From Candidatus Rhodoferax randersensis (GTDB lineage: Bacteria > Pseudomonadota > Gammaproteobacteria > Burkholderiales > Burkholderiaceae_C): DNA of 64,000 bases. Below are positions 8,563 to 16,732 of this stretch, in pieces (position 1 is the first letter of the stretch; every line of letters starts with the position of its first letter). The DNA lies in the NCBI GenBank assembly GCA_016718155.1, contig JADKEH010000020.1, positions 45,887 to 109,886 of the forward strand, read 5' to 3'. The position numbers were made by a program, and so were the translations under genes. The notes beneath the pieces were generated by a model. The model ran no database searches. It worked only from the letters and a program-made list of their open reading frames with translations, and was not told the DNA's origin.

Positions 8563-10113
8563 GTGTCCCCTGCCCCCAACACCGCTTCCACCGCCGATGT
8601 GCGCCCAGGTCGCCTGAGCGCTGATGAATACGCGCGGCGCTTCTCCGACGCCAACCCAGCGCTGACTCATACGCAGGCGCTGCTGGAAGCCGAACGATGC
8701 CTGTACTGTTTTGACGCCCCCTGCGCCATCGCCTGCCCCACGCACATTGACGTACCGTCGTTCATCCGCCGCATTGCCGACGGCAACCTGCGCGGCTCGG
8801 CGCGCGCCATTCTGGAGGCTAACCCGTTAGGCGGGATGTGCGCACGGGTCTGCCCGACCGAGGTACTGTGCGAGCAGGTATGCGTGCGCGCCACGCAAGA
8901 GGGCAAGCCGGTGCAGATCGGCCGGCTGCAGCGCCACGCCGTAGATGCGGTGATGTTTGACTCCGCCGCCGCGCCGCTTTTCACACGCGCTGGCGCGACG
9001 GCCAGGCGCATCGCCGTGGTGGGCGCCGGCCCGGCCGGGCTGGCCTGCGCGCACACGCTGGCGCGCCTGGGGCATGCGGTGGTGATGTTCGACGCACGAC
9101 CCAAGGCCGGGGGCCTGAACGAATATGGACTGGCGGCGTACAAGACACCCGAAGACTTTGCCCAGCGCGAACTGACCTGGCTGCTGTCGATTGGCGGCAT
9201 AGAAGTGCGCAACAACTGGAAGCTGGAAAGCAGCGCGCAGCTTGACGACCTGCGCCAGCACTACGACGCGGTGTTTCTGGGTCTGGGCTTGGCGGGCACA
9301 CATCGGCTCAACGTCCCCGGCGAAGACCTGAACGGCGTGCAAGATGCGGTGGACTTCATCGCCACCCTGCGCCAGACCGCCGACCTGTCGACCTTGCCGA
9401 TTGGCCGGCGCGTGGTCGTGATCGGTGGCGGCATGACCGCCGTGGACGCCGCCGTGCAGGCCAAACTGCTGGGCGCGCAGACGGTCCACATGGCCTACCG
9501 TCGGGGCCCGGAGGCGATGTCGGCCTCCAAGGCCGAGCAGGAATGGGCGCAGACCCACGGCGTGGTACTGCACCACTGGCTGGCACCGGTCGAAATCGTG
9601 GGGCAGGATGGCCACGTCAAAGCGGTGCGCTTTGCCGATCAGGCGATGGTCAACGGCCAGCTGCAGCCCACCGGGCGCGAATTGACGTTTGAAGCGGACA
9701 TGGTGTTCAAGGCCATCGGCCAACAACTGCAGAGCACGGTGCTGGCGCAGGCCGGCATGGCGCTCATCGGCGGACGCATCGCCACCGACGACGTCGGCCT
9801 GACCAGCCTACCAGGCGTGTGGGCTGGCGGTGACTGCCGCGCTGGCGGACTCGACCTGACCGTGGAAGCGGTTGAGCACGGCAAACGCGCGGCCCATGCG
9901 ATTCATGCCCGACTGCAGCAAGCCGTCGCGACCCAGAACACCGCACCCCGTCATCGCGAGGCAATGCTCCTGATCGCGTCATCGCGAGGGCGGTTTATGC
10001 GCCGCCATGAGACAGCCTGTCCGTCATCGCGAGGCCGTAAGCCGTGGCGATCCATGCATTTTGGGAGCATGGATTGCTTCACTTCGTTCGCAATGACGAT
10101 AGAGGCATGCTGA
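8563..10113 (+). CDS. preT: Dihydropyrimidine dehydrogenase, FAD/NAD-binding subunit, with repeat-derived tail
   Basis: This subunit takes electrons from NAD(P)H and passes them to PreA for reduction of uracil or thymine. N-terminal Fe-S cysteines are present in CLYCFDAPCAIACP and CARVCPTEVLCEQVC. They are followed by VVGAGPAGLACAHTLARLG for FAD and VVIGGGMTAVDAA for the nucleotide. The start GTG at 8563 has CAGGAG eight bases upstream; an in-frame TTG at 8530 is less likely. The family fold ends near AAHAIHARLQQ. The last 50-odd residues are encoded by a dispersed repeat (9949-10098) that has replaced the original stop, so the protein is longer than usual. It is followed by preA. Confidence 0.92.
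   Translation: MSPAPNTASTADVRPGRLSADEYARRFSDANPALTHTQALLEAERCLYCFDAPCAIACPTHIDVPSFIRRIADGNLRGSARAILEANPLGGMCARVCPTEVLCEQVCVRATQEGKPVQIGRLQRHAVDAVMFDSAAAPLFTRAGATARRIAVVGAGPAGLACAHTLARLGHAVVMFDARPKAGGLNEYGLAAYKTPEDFAQRELTWLLSIGGIEVRNNWKLESSAQLDDLRQHYDAVFLGLGLAGTHRLNVPGEDLNGVQDAVDFIATLRQTADLSTLPIGRRVVVIGGGMTAVDAAVQAKLLGAQTVHMAYRRGPEAMSASKAEQEWAQTHGVVLHHWLAPVEIVGQDGHVKAVRFADQAMVNGQLQPTGRELTFEADMVFKAIGQQLQSTVLAQAGMALIGGRIATDDVGLTSLPGVWAGGDCRAGGLDLTVEAVEHGKRAAHAIHARLQQAVATQNTAPRHREAMLLIASSRGRFMRRHETACPSSRGRKPWRSMHFGSMDCFTSFAMTIEAC
9949..10098. repeat. Dispersed repeat inside the 3' end of preT
   Basis: Starts CGTCATCGCGAGG and ends TTCGCAATGACG, with three CGTCATCGCGAG half-units (9949, 9978, 10022). 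It is read in frame by preT and encodes its C-terminal tail up to the stop at 10113. Confidence 0.85.
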
Positions 10114-10158
10114 CACGCACGCGAACGGCCTCAAACACTTGAGCTTTGAAAGACCCCC

Positions 10159-11469
10159 ATGGCCAATCTGCACACCACCTTTGCCGGCATCCACAGCCCC
10201 AACCCATTCTGGCTGGCTTCCGCACCCCCCACCGACAAGGCCTACAACGTCAACCGCGCATTTGAAGCCGGCTGGGGCGGCGTGGTCTGGAAGACGCTGG
10301 GCGAGGCCGGGCCGCCGGTCGTCAACGTCAACGGCCCGCGCTACGGCGCGCTGCTGACGCCCGACCGGCGCATGCTGGGCTTCAACAACATCGAGCTGAT
10401 CACCGACCGCGACCTGGAACTCAACCTCACCGAAATCAGCCAGGTCAAACGCGACTGGCCGGACCGAGCCATGGTGGTGTCGCTGATGGTGCCCTGCGAG
10501 GAAGCATCCTGGAAAGCCATCCTGGCGCGCGTGGAAGACACCGGCGCCGATGGGGTGGAGCTGAATTTTGGCTGCCCGCACGGCATGAGCGAGCGCGGCA
10601 TGGGCGCCGCCGTGGGCCAGGTGCCCGAGTACATCGAGATGGTCACCGCCTGGTGCAAGCAGTACAGCAAGCTGCCGGTGATCGTGAAGCTCACGCCCAA
10701 CATCACCGACGTGCGCCTGCCCGCCCGCGCCGCCAAGAAGGGCGGGGCCGATGCGGTGTCGCTGATCAACACCATCAACTCCATCATGGGCGTGGACCCC
10801 ACCACGCTGAAGATGAGCCCCAATACCGGTGGCATGGGCAGCCATGGTGGTTACTGCGGCCCGGCAGTCAAGCCGATAGCACTGAACATGGTGGCGGAGA
10901 TCGCCCGCGACCCACAAACCGCCGGCCTGCCCATCAGCGGCATTGGCGGCATCGGCAACTGGCGCGATGCGCTGGACTTCATCGCGCTGGGCTCGGGCAC
11001 GGTGCAGGTGTGCACCGCCGCCATGGTCTACGGCTTCAAGATCGTGCAGGAGATGACCGATGGCCTGTCCAACTACATGGACGAGATGGGTTTCACCAGC
11101 GTGGGCCAGATCGTGGGCAAGGCCCTGCCCAGCGTGACCAACTGGCAATACCTGAACCTGAACCACATCAGCAAAGCCGTCATCAACCAGAGCATCTGCA
11201 TCCAGTGCGGGCGCTGCCACATTGCCTGCGAAGACACCTCGCACCAGGCCATTACTTTTGAGAAAGACGGCAAGCGGCACTTCGAGGTGATGGAAGACGA
11301 GTGCGTTGGCTGCAACCTGTGCGCCGTGGTCTGCCCGGTGCCGCAGTGCATCACGCTGCGCGATCTCAAGCCCGGCGAAAAAGACCTGCGCACCGGCCAG
11401 GTAGTGAGCGGCACGCACGCCGACTGGACCACGCACGCCAACAATCCGATGCGGGTCGCGCAGGCATAG
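10159..11469 (+). CDS. preA: NAD-dependent dihydropyrimidine dehydrogenase, catalytic subunit
   Basis: A 436-residue FMN enzyme that reduces uracil and thymine to the dihydro forms. The dihydroorotate-dehydrogenase-like barrel has GVELNFGCPHGMSERGMG with the active-site cysteine at 139. The C-terminal ferredoxin domain has two four-cysteine clusters (347/350/353/357 in CIQCGRCHIAC and 382/385/388/392 in CVGCNLCAVVC). It follows preT, and hydantoinase-type and amidohydrolase genes come next, giving a complete reductive pyrimidine pathway. Confidence 0.95.
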   Translation: MANLHTTFAGIHSPNPFWLASAPPTDKAYNVNRAFEAGWGGVVWKTLGEAGPPVVNVNGPRYGALLTPDRRMLGFNNIELITDRDLELNLTEISQVKRDWPDRAMVVSLMVPCEEASWKAILARVEDTGADGVELNFGCPHGMSERGMGAAVGQVPEYIEMVTAWCKQYSKLPVIVKLTPNITDVRLPARAAKKGGADAVSLINTINSIMGVDPTTLKMSPNTGGMGSHGGYCGPAVKPIALNMVAEIARDPQTAGLPISGIGGIGNWRDALDFIALGSGTVQVCTAAMVYGFKIVQEMTDGLSNYMDEMGFTSVGQIVGKALPSVTNWQYLNLNHISKAVINQSICIQCGRCHIACEDTSHQAITFEKDGKRHFEVMEDECVGCNLCAVVCPVPQCITLRDLKPGEKDLRTGQVVSGTHADWTTHANNPMRVAQA

Positions 11470-11485
11470 TATGTGGGCTTTGACT

Positions 11486-11707
11486 CGTCATTGCGAACGA
11501 AGTGAAGCAATCCATCTCTACGGAGCACCACCATGGATTGCCGCGTCGCTATGCTCCTTTCCATGAACCGGTCGTCATTGCGAACGAAGTGCGGCAATCC
11601 AAGACCCCAAAATACATGGATCGCCACGGCCTGCAGCCTCGCGATGACGAGCCAGGTTCAAGGTCCGTGTGCGATTCAGACCCGGAACTGGAGGCTCGCA
11701 ATGACGG
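11486..11707. repeat. Compound dispersed repeat before dihydropyrimidinase
   Basis: Three joined units: CGTCATTGCGAACGAAG at 11486, a second CGTCATTGCGAACGAAG at about 11572, and an end GAGGCTCGCAATGACGG at 11691-11707. It fills most of the 276-base gap between preA and the next gene. Confidence 0.8.
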
Positions 11708-11745
11708 TCCGGGAAACTTTATAGCAATCGATAGAAGGAGAAAAT

Positions 11746-13188
11746 ATGAGCACCATCCTGATCCGTGGCGGCACCGTTGTTAATGCCGACCGTGCGTTCA
11801 AGGCCGATGTGTTGTGCCAGGACGGAAAAATTGTTGCCGTCGGCGACAACCTGCACACTAGCGGCGGCGGGACCACCGTGGACGCCGGCGGCCAATATGT
11901 GATGCCCGGCGGCATAGACCCGCACACCCACATGCAGTTGCCATTCATGGGCACCGTCACCATGGACGACTTCTACACCGGCACCGCGGCCGGCTTGGCG
12001 GGCGGCAACACCAGCATCATCGACTTCGTCATCCCCAACCCGCAGCAGTCCATCATGGAGGCCTACCAGACGTGGCGCGGCTGGGCCGAGAAGTCGGCGG
12101 GCGACTACAGCTTCCACGTCGCCATCACCTGGTGGGACGAGACCGTCAAGCGCGACATGGGCACGCTGGTGCAGCAAGAGGGCGTGAACAGCTTCAAGCA
12201 TTTCATGGCCTATAAAAACGCCATCATGTGCGACGACGAAACCCTGGTAAACAGCTTCAAACGCTGCCTGGAACTGGGTGCGATGCCCACCGTACATGCC
12301 GAAAACGGCGAACTGGTCTTTCTGCTGCAAAAGACCGTGGCCGAGATGGGCATCAAAGGGCCGGAGGGCCACCCCCTGTCGCGCCCGCCGATGGTGGAAG
12401 GCGAAGCCGCCAACCGCGCCATCGCGATTGCCGATGTACTGAATGTGCCGATCTACGTGGTGCATGTGAGTTGCATAGAAGCGGCTGAGGCGATCGCCCG
12501 CGCCCGCGCCCGTGGCCAACGTGTGTACGGCGAGGTACTGGCCGGCCACCTGGTCATAGACGACAGCGTCTACCGCCACCCCGACTTTGCCACCGCCGCA
12601 GCCCACGTCATGAGCCCGCCGTTCCGCCCCAAGGGCAATCAAGAATTTTTGTGGCGTGGCCTGCAGGCCGGCAACCTGCACACCACCGCCACCGACCACT
12701 GCACTTTCTGCGCCGCGCAAAAGGCGGCCGGCAAAGACGACTTCAGCAAGATCCCCAACGGCTGCGGTGGTGTGGAAGAGCGCCTGGCCGTCATCTGGGA
12801 CGAAGGCGTCAACACCGGGCGCCTCACACCTTCGGAGTTTGTCGCCATTACCTCGGCCAATACCGCCAAACTGTTCAACCTCTACCCGCAAAAAGGCAGC
12901 GTGTCCGCAGGCGCCGATGCCGACCTGGTGGTCTGGGACCCGGCGGGCACCAAGACCCTGTCCGCCAAGACCCAACACAGCAAGGGTGACTTCAACATCT
13001 TCGAAGGCCGCACCGTGCGCGGCGTCCCCAGCCACACCATCAGCCAGGGGGAACTGGTGTTTGTGCAGGGTGACCTGCGCACCGTGCAGGGCAAGGGGCG
13101 GTACATCAAACGGCCGGCGTTTGGCTCCAACTTTGCGGCAAACAAGTTGCGGGCGGAGACCTTGGCGCCCACCGCCGTGAAGCGCTGA
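11746..13188 (+). CDS. hydA: Dihydropyrimidinase (D-hydantoinase)
   Basis: A 480-residue amidohydrolase that opens the ring of dihydrouracil or dihydrothymine to N-carbamoyl-beta-amino acids. The binuclear metal site is visible: histidines 60 and 62 in GGIDPHTHMQLPFMG, the carbamylated lysine at 157 in KHFMAYKNAI, and histidine 184 in PTVHAENGE. The length is normal. AGAAGGAGAAAAT precedes the ATG, a strong ribosome binding site. Being between preA and a Zn-dependent carbamoylase, it is the second step of pyrimidine degradation. Confidence 0.95.
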   Translation: MSTILIRGGTVVNADRAFKADVLCQDGKIVAVGDNLHTSGGGTTVDAGGQYVMPGGIDPHTHMQLPFMGTVTMDDFYTGTAAGLAGGNTSIIDFVIPNPQQSIMEAYQTWRGWAEKSAGDYSFHVAITWWDETVKRDMGTLVQQEGVNSFKHFMAYKNAIMCDDETLVNSFKRCLELGAMPTVHAENGELVFLLQKTVAEMGIKGPEGHPLSRPPMVEGEAANRAIAIADVLNVPIYVVHVSCIEAAEAIARARARGQRVYGEVLAGHLVIDDSVYRHPDFATAAAHVMSPPFRPKGNQEFLWRGLQAGNLHTTATDHCTFCAAQKAAGKDDFSKIPNGCGGVEERLAVIWDEGVNTGRLTPSEFVAITSANTAKLFNLYPQKGSVSAGADADLVVWDPAGTKTLSAKTQHSKGDFNIFEGRTVRGVPSHTISQGELVFVQGDLRTVQGKGRYIKRPAFGSNFAANKLRAETLAPTAVKR

Positions 13189-13237
13189 CCATGGGTCACA
13201 TGCCGATCTCCCGTTTGCACGGTGGCCGTGGCCTGCC

Positions 13238-13307
13238 GGAGTGGGCTATGCCGGGCGCCTCATACGCGCTGCGCTTTGCGAAATCGACGCCCGGCACAGC
13301 CCACTCC
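13238..13307. repeat. Long hairpin 1 with conserved loop
   Basis: Arms 13238-13257 and 13288-13307 (20 bases, one mismatch, GGAGTGGGCT on the left) enclose a 30-base loop. Loop bases 13258-13286 are the exact reverse complement of 13383-13411 in hairpin 2, although the stems are unrelated. Confidence 0.85.
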
Positions 13308-13355
13308 AGCGAGAAGCGGCATGGTTGGTATTCAGACGCGACGCAAACCCTGGTC

Positions 13356-13437
13356 GGTCGAGGCATGCCATTGGCAGGGGGCCGATTTCGCAAAGCGCAG
13401 CGCGTATGAGGCCCCCTGCCAATGGCATGCCTCGACC
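13356..13437. repeat. Long hairpin 2 with complementary loop
   Basis: Perfect 28-base arms 13356-13383 and 13410-13437 (GGTCGAGGCATGCC outermost) with a 26-base loop. The loop is the reverse complement of the loop of hairpin 1. The second arm ends 32 bases before the next start codon, so the structure could affect translation of the carbamoylase gene. The rest of 13189-13469 has no gene. Confidence 0.9.
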
Positions 13438-13469
13438 CGCGATCACAACAGCATCCAAAGGAGTCCGAC

Positions 13470-14768
13470 ATGACCACAGCAACCGCCCCCAACATTGAAT
13501 CCGTCCGCATCAACGGCGAGCGCCTGTGGGCTTCCCTCATGGAGTTGGCCAAAATCGGCGCCACACCGAAGGGCGGCGTCTGTAGACTGACCCTGACCGA
13601 CCTCGATAAACAGGGCCGCGATCTGGTGCTTCGCTGGGCCAAGGAAGCCGGCATGACCGTCACCATCGACAAGATCGGCAACGGCTTCATGCGCCGCGCC
13701 GGGCGCAACAATGCGCTGCCGCCAATCGTCACCGGCAGCCACATCGACACCCAGCCCACCGGTGGCAAATTCGATGGCAACTACGGCGTGCTGGCCGGGC
13801 TGGAAGTGGTGCGCACCTTGAACGATCTGGGCATCCAGACCGAGGCACCCATTGAGGTGGCCTTCTGGACCAACGAAGAAGGCTCGCGCTTCGTGCCGGT
13901 GATGATGGGCTCGGGCGTGTTCGCCAAGGCCTTTACGCTGGAACACGCCTACGCAGCCAAGGACACCGAAGGCAAATCGGTGGGCGAAGAACTCAAGCGC
14001 ATCGGCTATATCGGCACACAAGAGCCCGGCGACCACCCGATTGGCGCGTACTTCGAGACCCACATCGAACAAGGCCCGGTGCTGGAAGATGCCGATGTGA
14101 CGATTGGTGTGGTGCAGGGCGTGCTGGGCATCCGCTGGTTTGACTGCACCGTGACCGGCATGGAAGCCCACGCCGGCCCCACCCCCATGGGCTTGCGCCG
14201 GGACGCCATGCAGGCGTCCACGCGCATCATGCAGGAGGTGGTGGCCACCGCCATGCGCCACCAACCGCATGGGCGTGGAACCGTGGGCATGGTGCACGTG
14301 TTTCCCAACAGCCGCAACGTGATTCCAGGCCGAGTGAAGTTTTCAATTGACTTGCGCAACGCCACCGACGCGCTGGTGGACAGAATGGCCGACGAGGTCA
14401 AAGCTTTTGCCGCCCAGGTGGCCAAGGACAGCGGTCTGGACGTGAAGATCGAGCTGGTGTCGAGCTACCCCGCGCAAGGGTTTCACGACGACTGCAAAGG
14501 TGCCGTGGCCCGCGCGGCGGCCAAGCTGGGCTACTCCAATATGCCCGCTGTGTCAGGTGCCGGGCACGATGCGGTCTACATGGCGCGCCTGGCGCCCAGC
14601 GGCATGATCTTCATCCCCTGCAAGGACGGCATCAGCCACAACGAGATCGAAGACGCCAAGCCCGAGCACATCACCGCCGGGTGCAATGTGCTGTTGCATG
14701 CGATGCTGGAGCGGCGCGGGGGTGGTTTGAGATTGGGCCTACTCCGGCCGCTCCAACTTGGTCGATAA
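13470..14768 (+). CDS. Zn-dependent beta-ureidopropionase / N-carbamoyl-amino-acid hydrolase
   Basis: About 432 residues of the M20-like hydantoinase/carbamoylase amidase family, expected to hydrolyse N-carbamoyl-beta-alanine to beta-alanine, CO2 and ammonia. Metal ligands are visible: H91 in VTGSHIDTQPTGG, D102 in FDGNYG, E136/E137 in FWTNEEGSRF, and H198 in ETHIEQGPVLE. The start at 13470 follows AAAGGAG; a longer frame from 13422 runs into hairpin 2. The natural end near LLHAMLERR is extended by about 17 residues (GGGLRLGLLRPLQLGR) that are antisense to the end of the Lrp gene, a tail-to-tail overlap of 30 bases. Confidence 0.92.
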   Translation: MTTATAPNIESVRINGERLWASLMELAKIGATPKGGVCRLTLTDLDKQGRDLVLRWAKEAGMTVTIDKIGNGFMRRAGRNNALPPIVTGSHIDTQPTGGKFDGNYGVLAGLEVVRTLNDLGIQTEAPIEVAFWTNEEGSRFVPVMMGSGVFAKAFTLEHAYAAKDTEGKSVGEELKRIGYIGTQEPGDHPIGAYFETHIEQGPVLEDADVTIGVVQGVLGIRWFDCTVTGMEAHAGPTPMGLRRDAMQASTRIMQEVVATAMRHQPHGRGTVGMVHVFPNSRNVIPGRVKFSIDLRNATDALVDRMADEVKAFAAQVAKDSGLDVKIELVSSYPAQGFHDDCKGAVARAAAKLGYSNMPAVSGAGHDAVYMARLAPSGMIFIPCKDGISHNEIEDAKPEHITAGCNVLLHAMLERRGGGLRLGLLRPLQLGR

Positions 14769-15197
14769 CAACACGGTCGAGAAGGTATCGACCACGCCCT
14801 TGACGGCACGGATGCGGTCCAGCACGGTGTCCAGCTCATGCGTGGATTCGGTCAGCAGCATGGCGCACAGGTCGTAACGCCCACTGACCGAATACAGCTT
14901 GGTGATCTCGTGCCGCTTGGACAGCGCGCGCACCACGTCATGTTCATTTTTCGAGTCAATCGAGATCAGCACCATGGCCCGAATGCTGGCTGACAAGTGG
15001 TTGGCCGTGACGCCCACGGTGTAGCCGGTGATCACGCCCGCGTCTTCCAACGCTTTGAGCCGCAACTGCGCGGTGCTGCGGGCACAACCTAGCGCCTTGG
15101 CCAGGTTGACCATGGGTAGCCGTGCGTTGACCTTGAGCAGCTCGATCAGTTGGCGGTCCAGCGAGTCCAGATTGGCGGCACGCGTTGTTTTAGGCAT
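14739..15197 (-). CDS. Lrp/AsnC-family regulator
   Basis: A 152-residue leucine-responsive-type regulator: N-terminal helix-turn-helix (LDRQLIELLKVNARLPMVNLAKALGCARSTAQLRLKAL in pieces, about 11-50) and a C-terminal RAM effector domain ending STVLLSTKLERPE. It is divergent from kamA with 132 bases between, so amino-acid (probably lysine or a pathway intermediate) control of the lysine genes is likely but inferred. Its 3' end overlaps the end of the carbamoylase gene. Confidence 0.9.
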   Translation of the reverse strand: MPKTTRAANLDSLDRQLIELLKVNARLPMVNLAKALGCARSTAQLRLKALEDAGVITGYTVGVTANHLSASIRAMVLISIDSKNEHDVVRALSKRHEITKLYSVSGRYDLCAMLLTESTHELDTVLDRIRAVKGVVDTFSTVLLSTKLERPE

Positions 15198-15219
15198 AGT
15201 GGATTAAATGTGAGCGATA

Positions 15220-15248
15220 TGACTGAATTTTCGCACTTGTTTCAGTCA
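15220..15248. promoter_or_regulatory. Candidate Lrp operator between lrp and kamA
   Basis: An inverted repeat TGACTGAA (15220-15227) / TTCAGTCA (15241-15248) with a 13-base T-rich spacer lies in the AT-rich divergent region. Spacing and composition suit an Lrp-family dimer site. The binding protein is inferred from position. Confidence 0.45.
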
Positions 15249-15329
15249 CTTTGCCTGTTTTCTTCGGCGGCGTGGATTTCTAAACTAGCGGGATCCGCCG
15301 CCACGGGCGCATAAAAACTGGAGACACCC

Positions 15330-16511
15330 ATGCTGCAAAAAGTTGATTTCGCCACACCCAAGACCTTGCTGACCTACGAGGAGCTGCAAGCCTACGACCC
15401 GGAATCGGAATCCTGGCAAAAGCAGTTTGCCCGGCGCTACACGCACCACTCGCAGCTTGACGGCGTGCTCAACCACATCGAGAACGTCAACGAGACGGTG
15501 TACAGCAAGTTCGCCATCGCAGTGACGCCCTACATGGCCAAGCTGATGGACCGCGACGACCCGAACTGCCCGATCCGCCTGCAGTACCTGCCCACCTTCC
15601 ATGAAGAAACCAAGCCCGGCTTCGCCACCATGCTCGATCAGTTGGGCGAGGAAGGCGACACCGTTCCCGGCACCAGCATCGTGCACCGCTACCCCCGCCG
15701 GGTGCTGTTTCTGGTGAGCAACACCTGCGCCACCTTGTGCCGCTTTTGCACCCGTAAACGCATGGTGTCGCAGCCCAAGGGTTCGGTGCACAAGGACGAG
15801 ATCGAACGCTCGATCGACTACATCGCCAACAACAAGAACATTGAAGACGTGCTGCTCTCCGGCGGCGACCCGCTGACCTTCACCGACGAGCGGCTCGACG
15901 AGATTTTGGGCGCCATCCGCACGCGCGCGCCGCACGTGCGCTTTTTGCGCATGGGTTCGCGCATGGTGGTGCAGTTGCCCACCCGCGTCACGCCCGAGCT
16001 GTGCGCCGTGCTGGAAAAGCACCGCGTGCAAATGGTCAACATCCACATCAACCACCACAAGGAAATCACGCCGCTGCTGCGCTCGCGCGTGAAGATGCTG
16101 CAAAAGGCCGGCATCATGCTGGGCCTGCAGACGGTGTGCCTCAAGGGCGTGAACGACAGCGTGGAAGTGATGCGCGAGCTGTTCATGCAGACCATCGAGA
16201 TGGGCGTGCGCCCCTACTACGTGTACTCCACCGACATGGTCGAAGGCGCGCACCACTTCATCGTGCCGCACCGGCGCATGCTCGAACTGTACGAAGGCCT
16301 GCGCGGCTGGATCAGCGGCCCGGCGGTGCCCACCTTCATCGTGGACGGGCTGGGCGGCCTGGGCAAGCTGCCCATCATCCCGAGCTACGTGCGCGAAGAA
16401 GCCCTGGCCGACGGCAGCGGCACCACCGTGAAATGCCGCAACTACAAGGGCATGACGGTCGAGATGCCAGGCCTGGGGCAAGACTTCAGCCTGCCGACCA
16501 CCAGCAACTAA
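15330..16511 (+). CDS. kamA: L-lysine 2,3-aminomutase
   Basis: A 393-residue radical-SAM, PLP-dependent enzyme that converts L-lysine to L-beta-lysine. The radical-SAM cysteines are C133, C137 and C140 in CATLCRFC. The PLP lysine is K346 in GLGGLGKLP. Two aspartates known to bind the substrate side-chain amine in this family are kept (D302 in YSTDMVEG and D339 in PTFIVDG), which supports lysine rather than the EpmB tRNA/EF-P paralogue. The full C-terminal region is present, also against EpmB. CTGGAGAC precedes the ATG. It is the first gene of a seven-gene lysine pathway. Confidence 0.95.
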   Translation: MLQKVDFATPKTLLTYEELQAYDPESESWQKQFARRYTHHSQLDGVLNHIENVNETVYSKFAIAVTPYMAKLMDRDDPNCPIRLQYLPTFHEETKPGFATMLDQLGEEGDTVPGTSIVHRYPRRVLFLVSNTCATLCRFCTRKRMVSQPKGSVHKDEIERSIDYIANNKNIEDVLLSGGDPLTFTDERLDEILGAIRTRAPHVRFLRMGSRMVVQLPTRVTPELCAVLEKHRVQMVNIHINHHKEITPLLRSRVKMLQKAGIMLGLQTVCLKGVNDSVEVMRELFMQTIEMGVRPYYVYSTDMVEGAHHFIVPHRRMLELYEGLRGWISGPAVPTFIVDGLGGLGKLPIIPSYVREEALADGSGTTVKCRNYKGMTVEMPGLGQDFSLPTTSN

Positions 16512-16555
16512 GGGCCGCGAAGTCCGGGCTGCGATTCGACAGGAAAACTGAAGTC

Positions 16556-16640
16556 CGTCATCGCGAGGCCGCAGGCCGTGGCGATCCATTTTGGCGCACT
16601 CAGGTGGATTGCCGCGTCGCTGCGCTCCTCGCAATGACGG
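16556..16640. repeat. Dispersed repeat between kamA and kdd
   Basis: Starts CGTCATCGCGAGGCCGC and ends CTCGCAATGACGG, with GCGATCCA and GTGGATTGC inside. It lies in the 221-base gap between kamA and kdd. Confidence 0.8.
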
Positions 16641-16732
16641 AGTCTGAACCGTGACATTCACTCTGCCTCGTGTTTGCCTGCTGCCCACCACACCGCTCTT
16701 GACGCGCCTCTATATTTGGGAACACTTACACC

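Noticed and set aside
13191..13409. Short open frames across the two hairpins
   Set aside because: They lie wholly on palindromic sequence, have no ribosome binding site and show no family resemblance.
15330..16511. EpmB (EF-P lysine aminomutase) instead of KamA
   Set aside because: Both substrate-binding aspartates and the full C-terminal region are present, and the gene heads a lysine degradation cluster with no epmA or efp.
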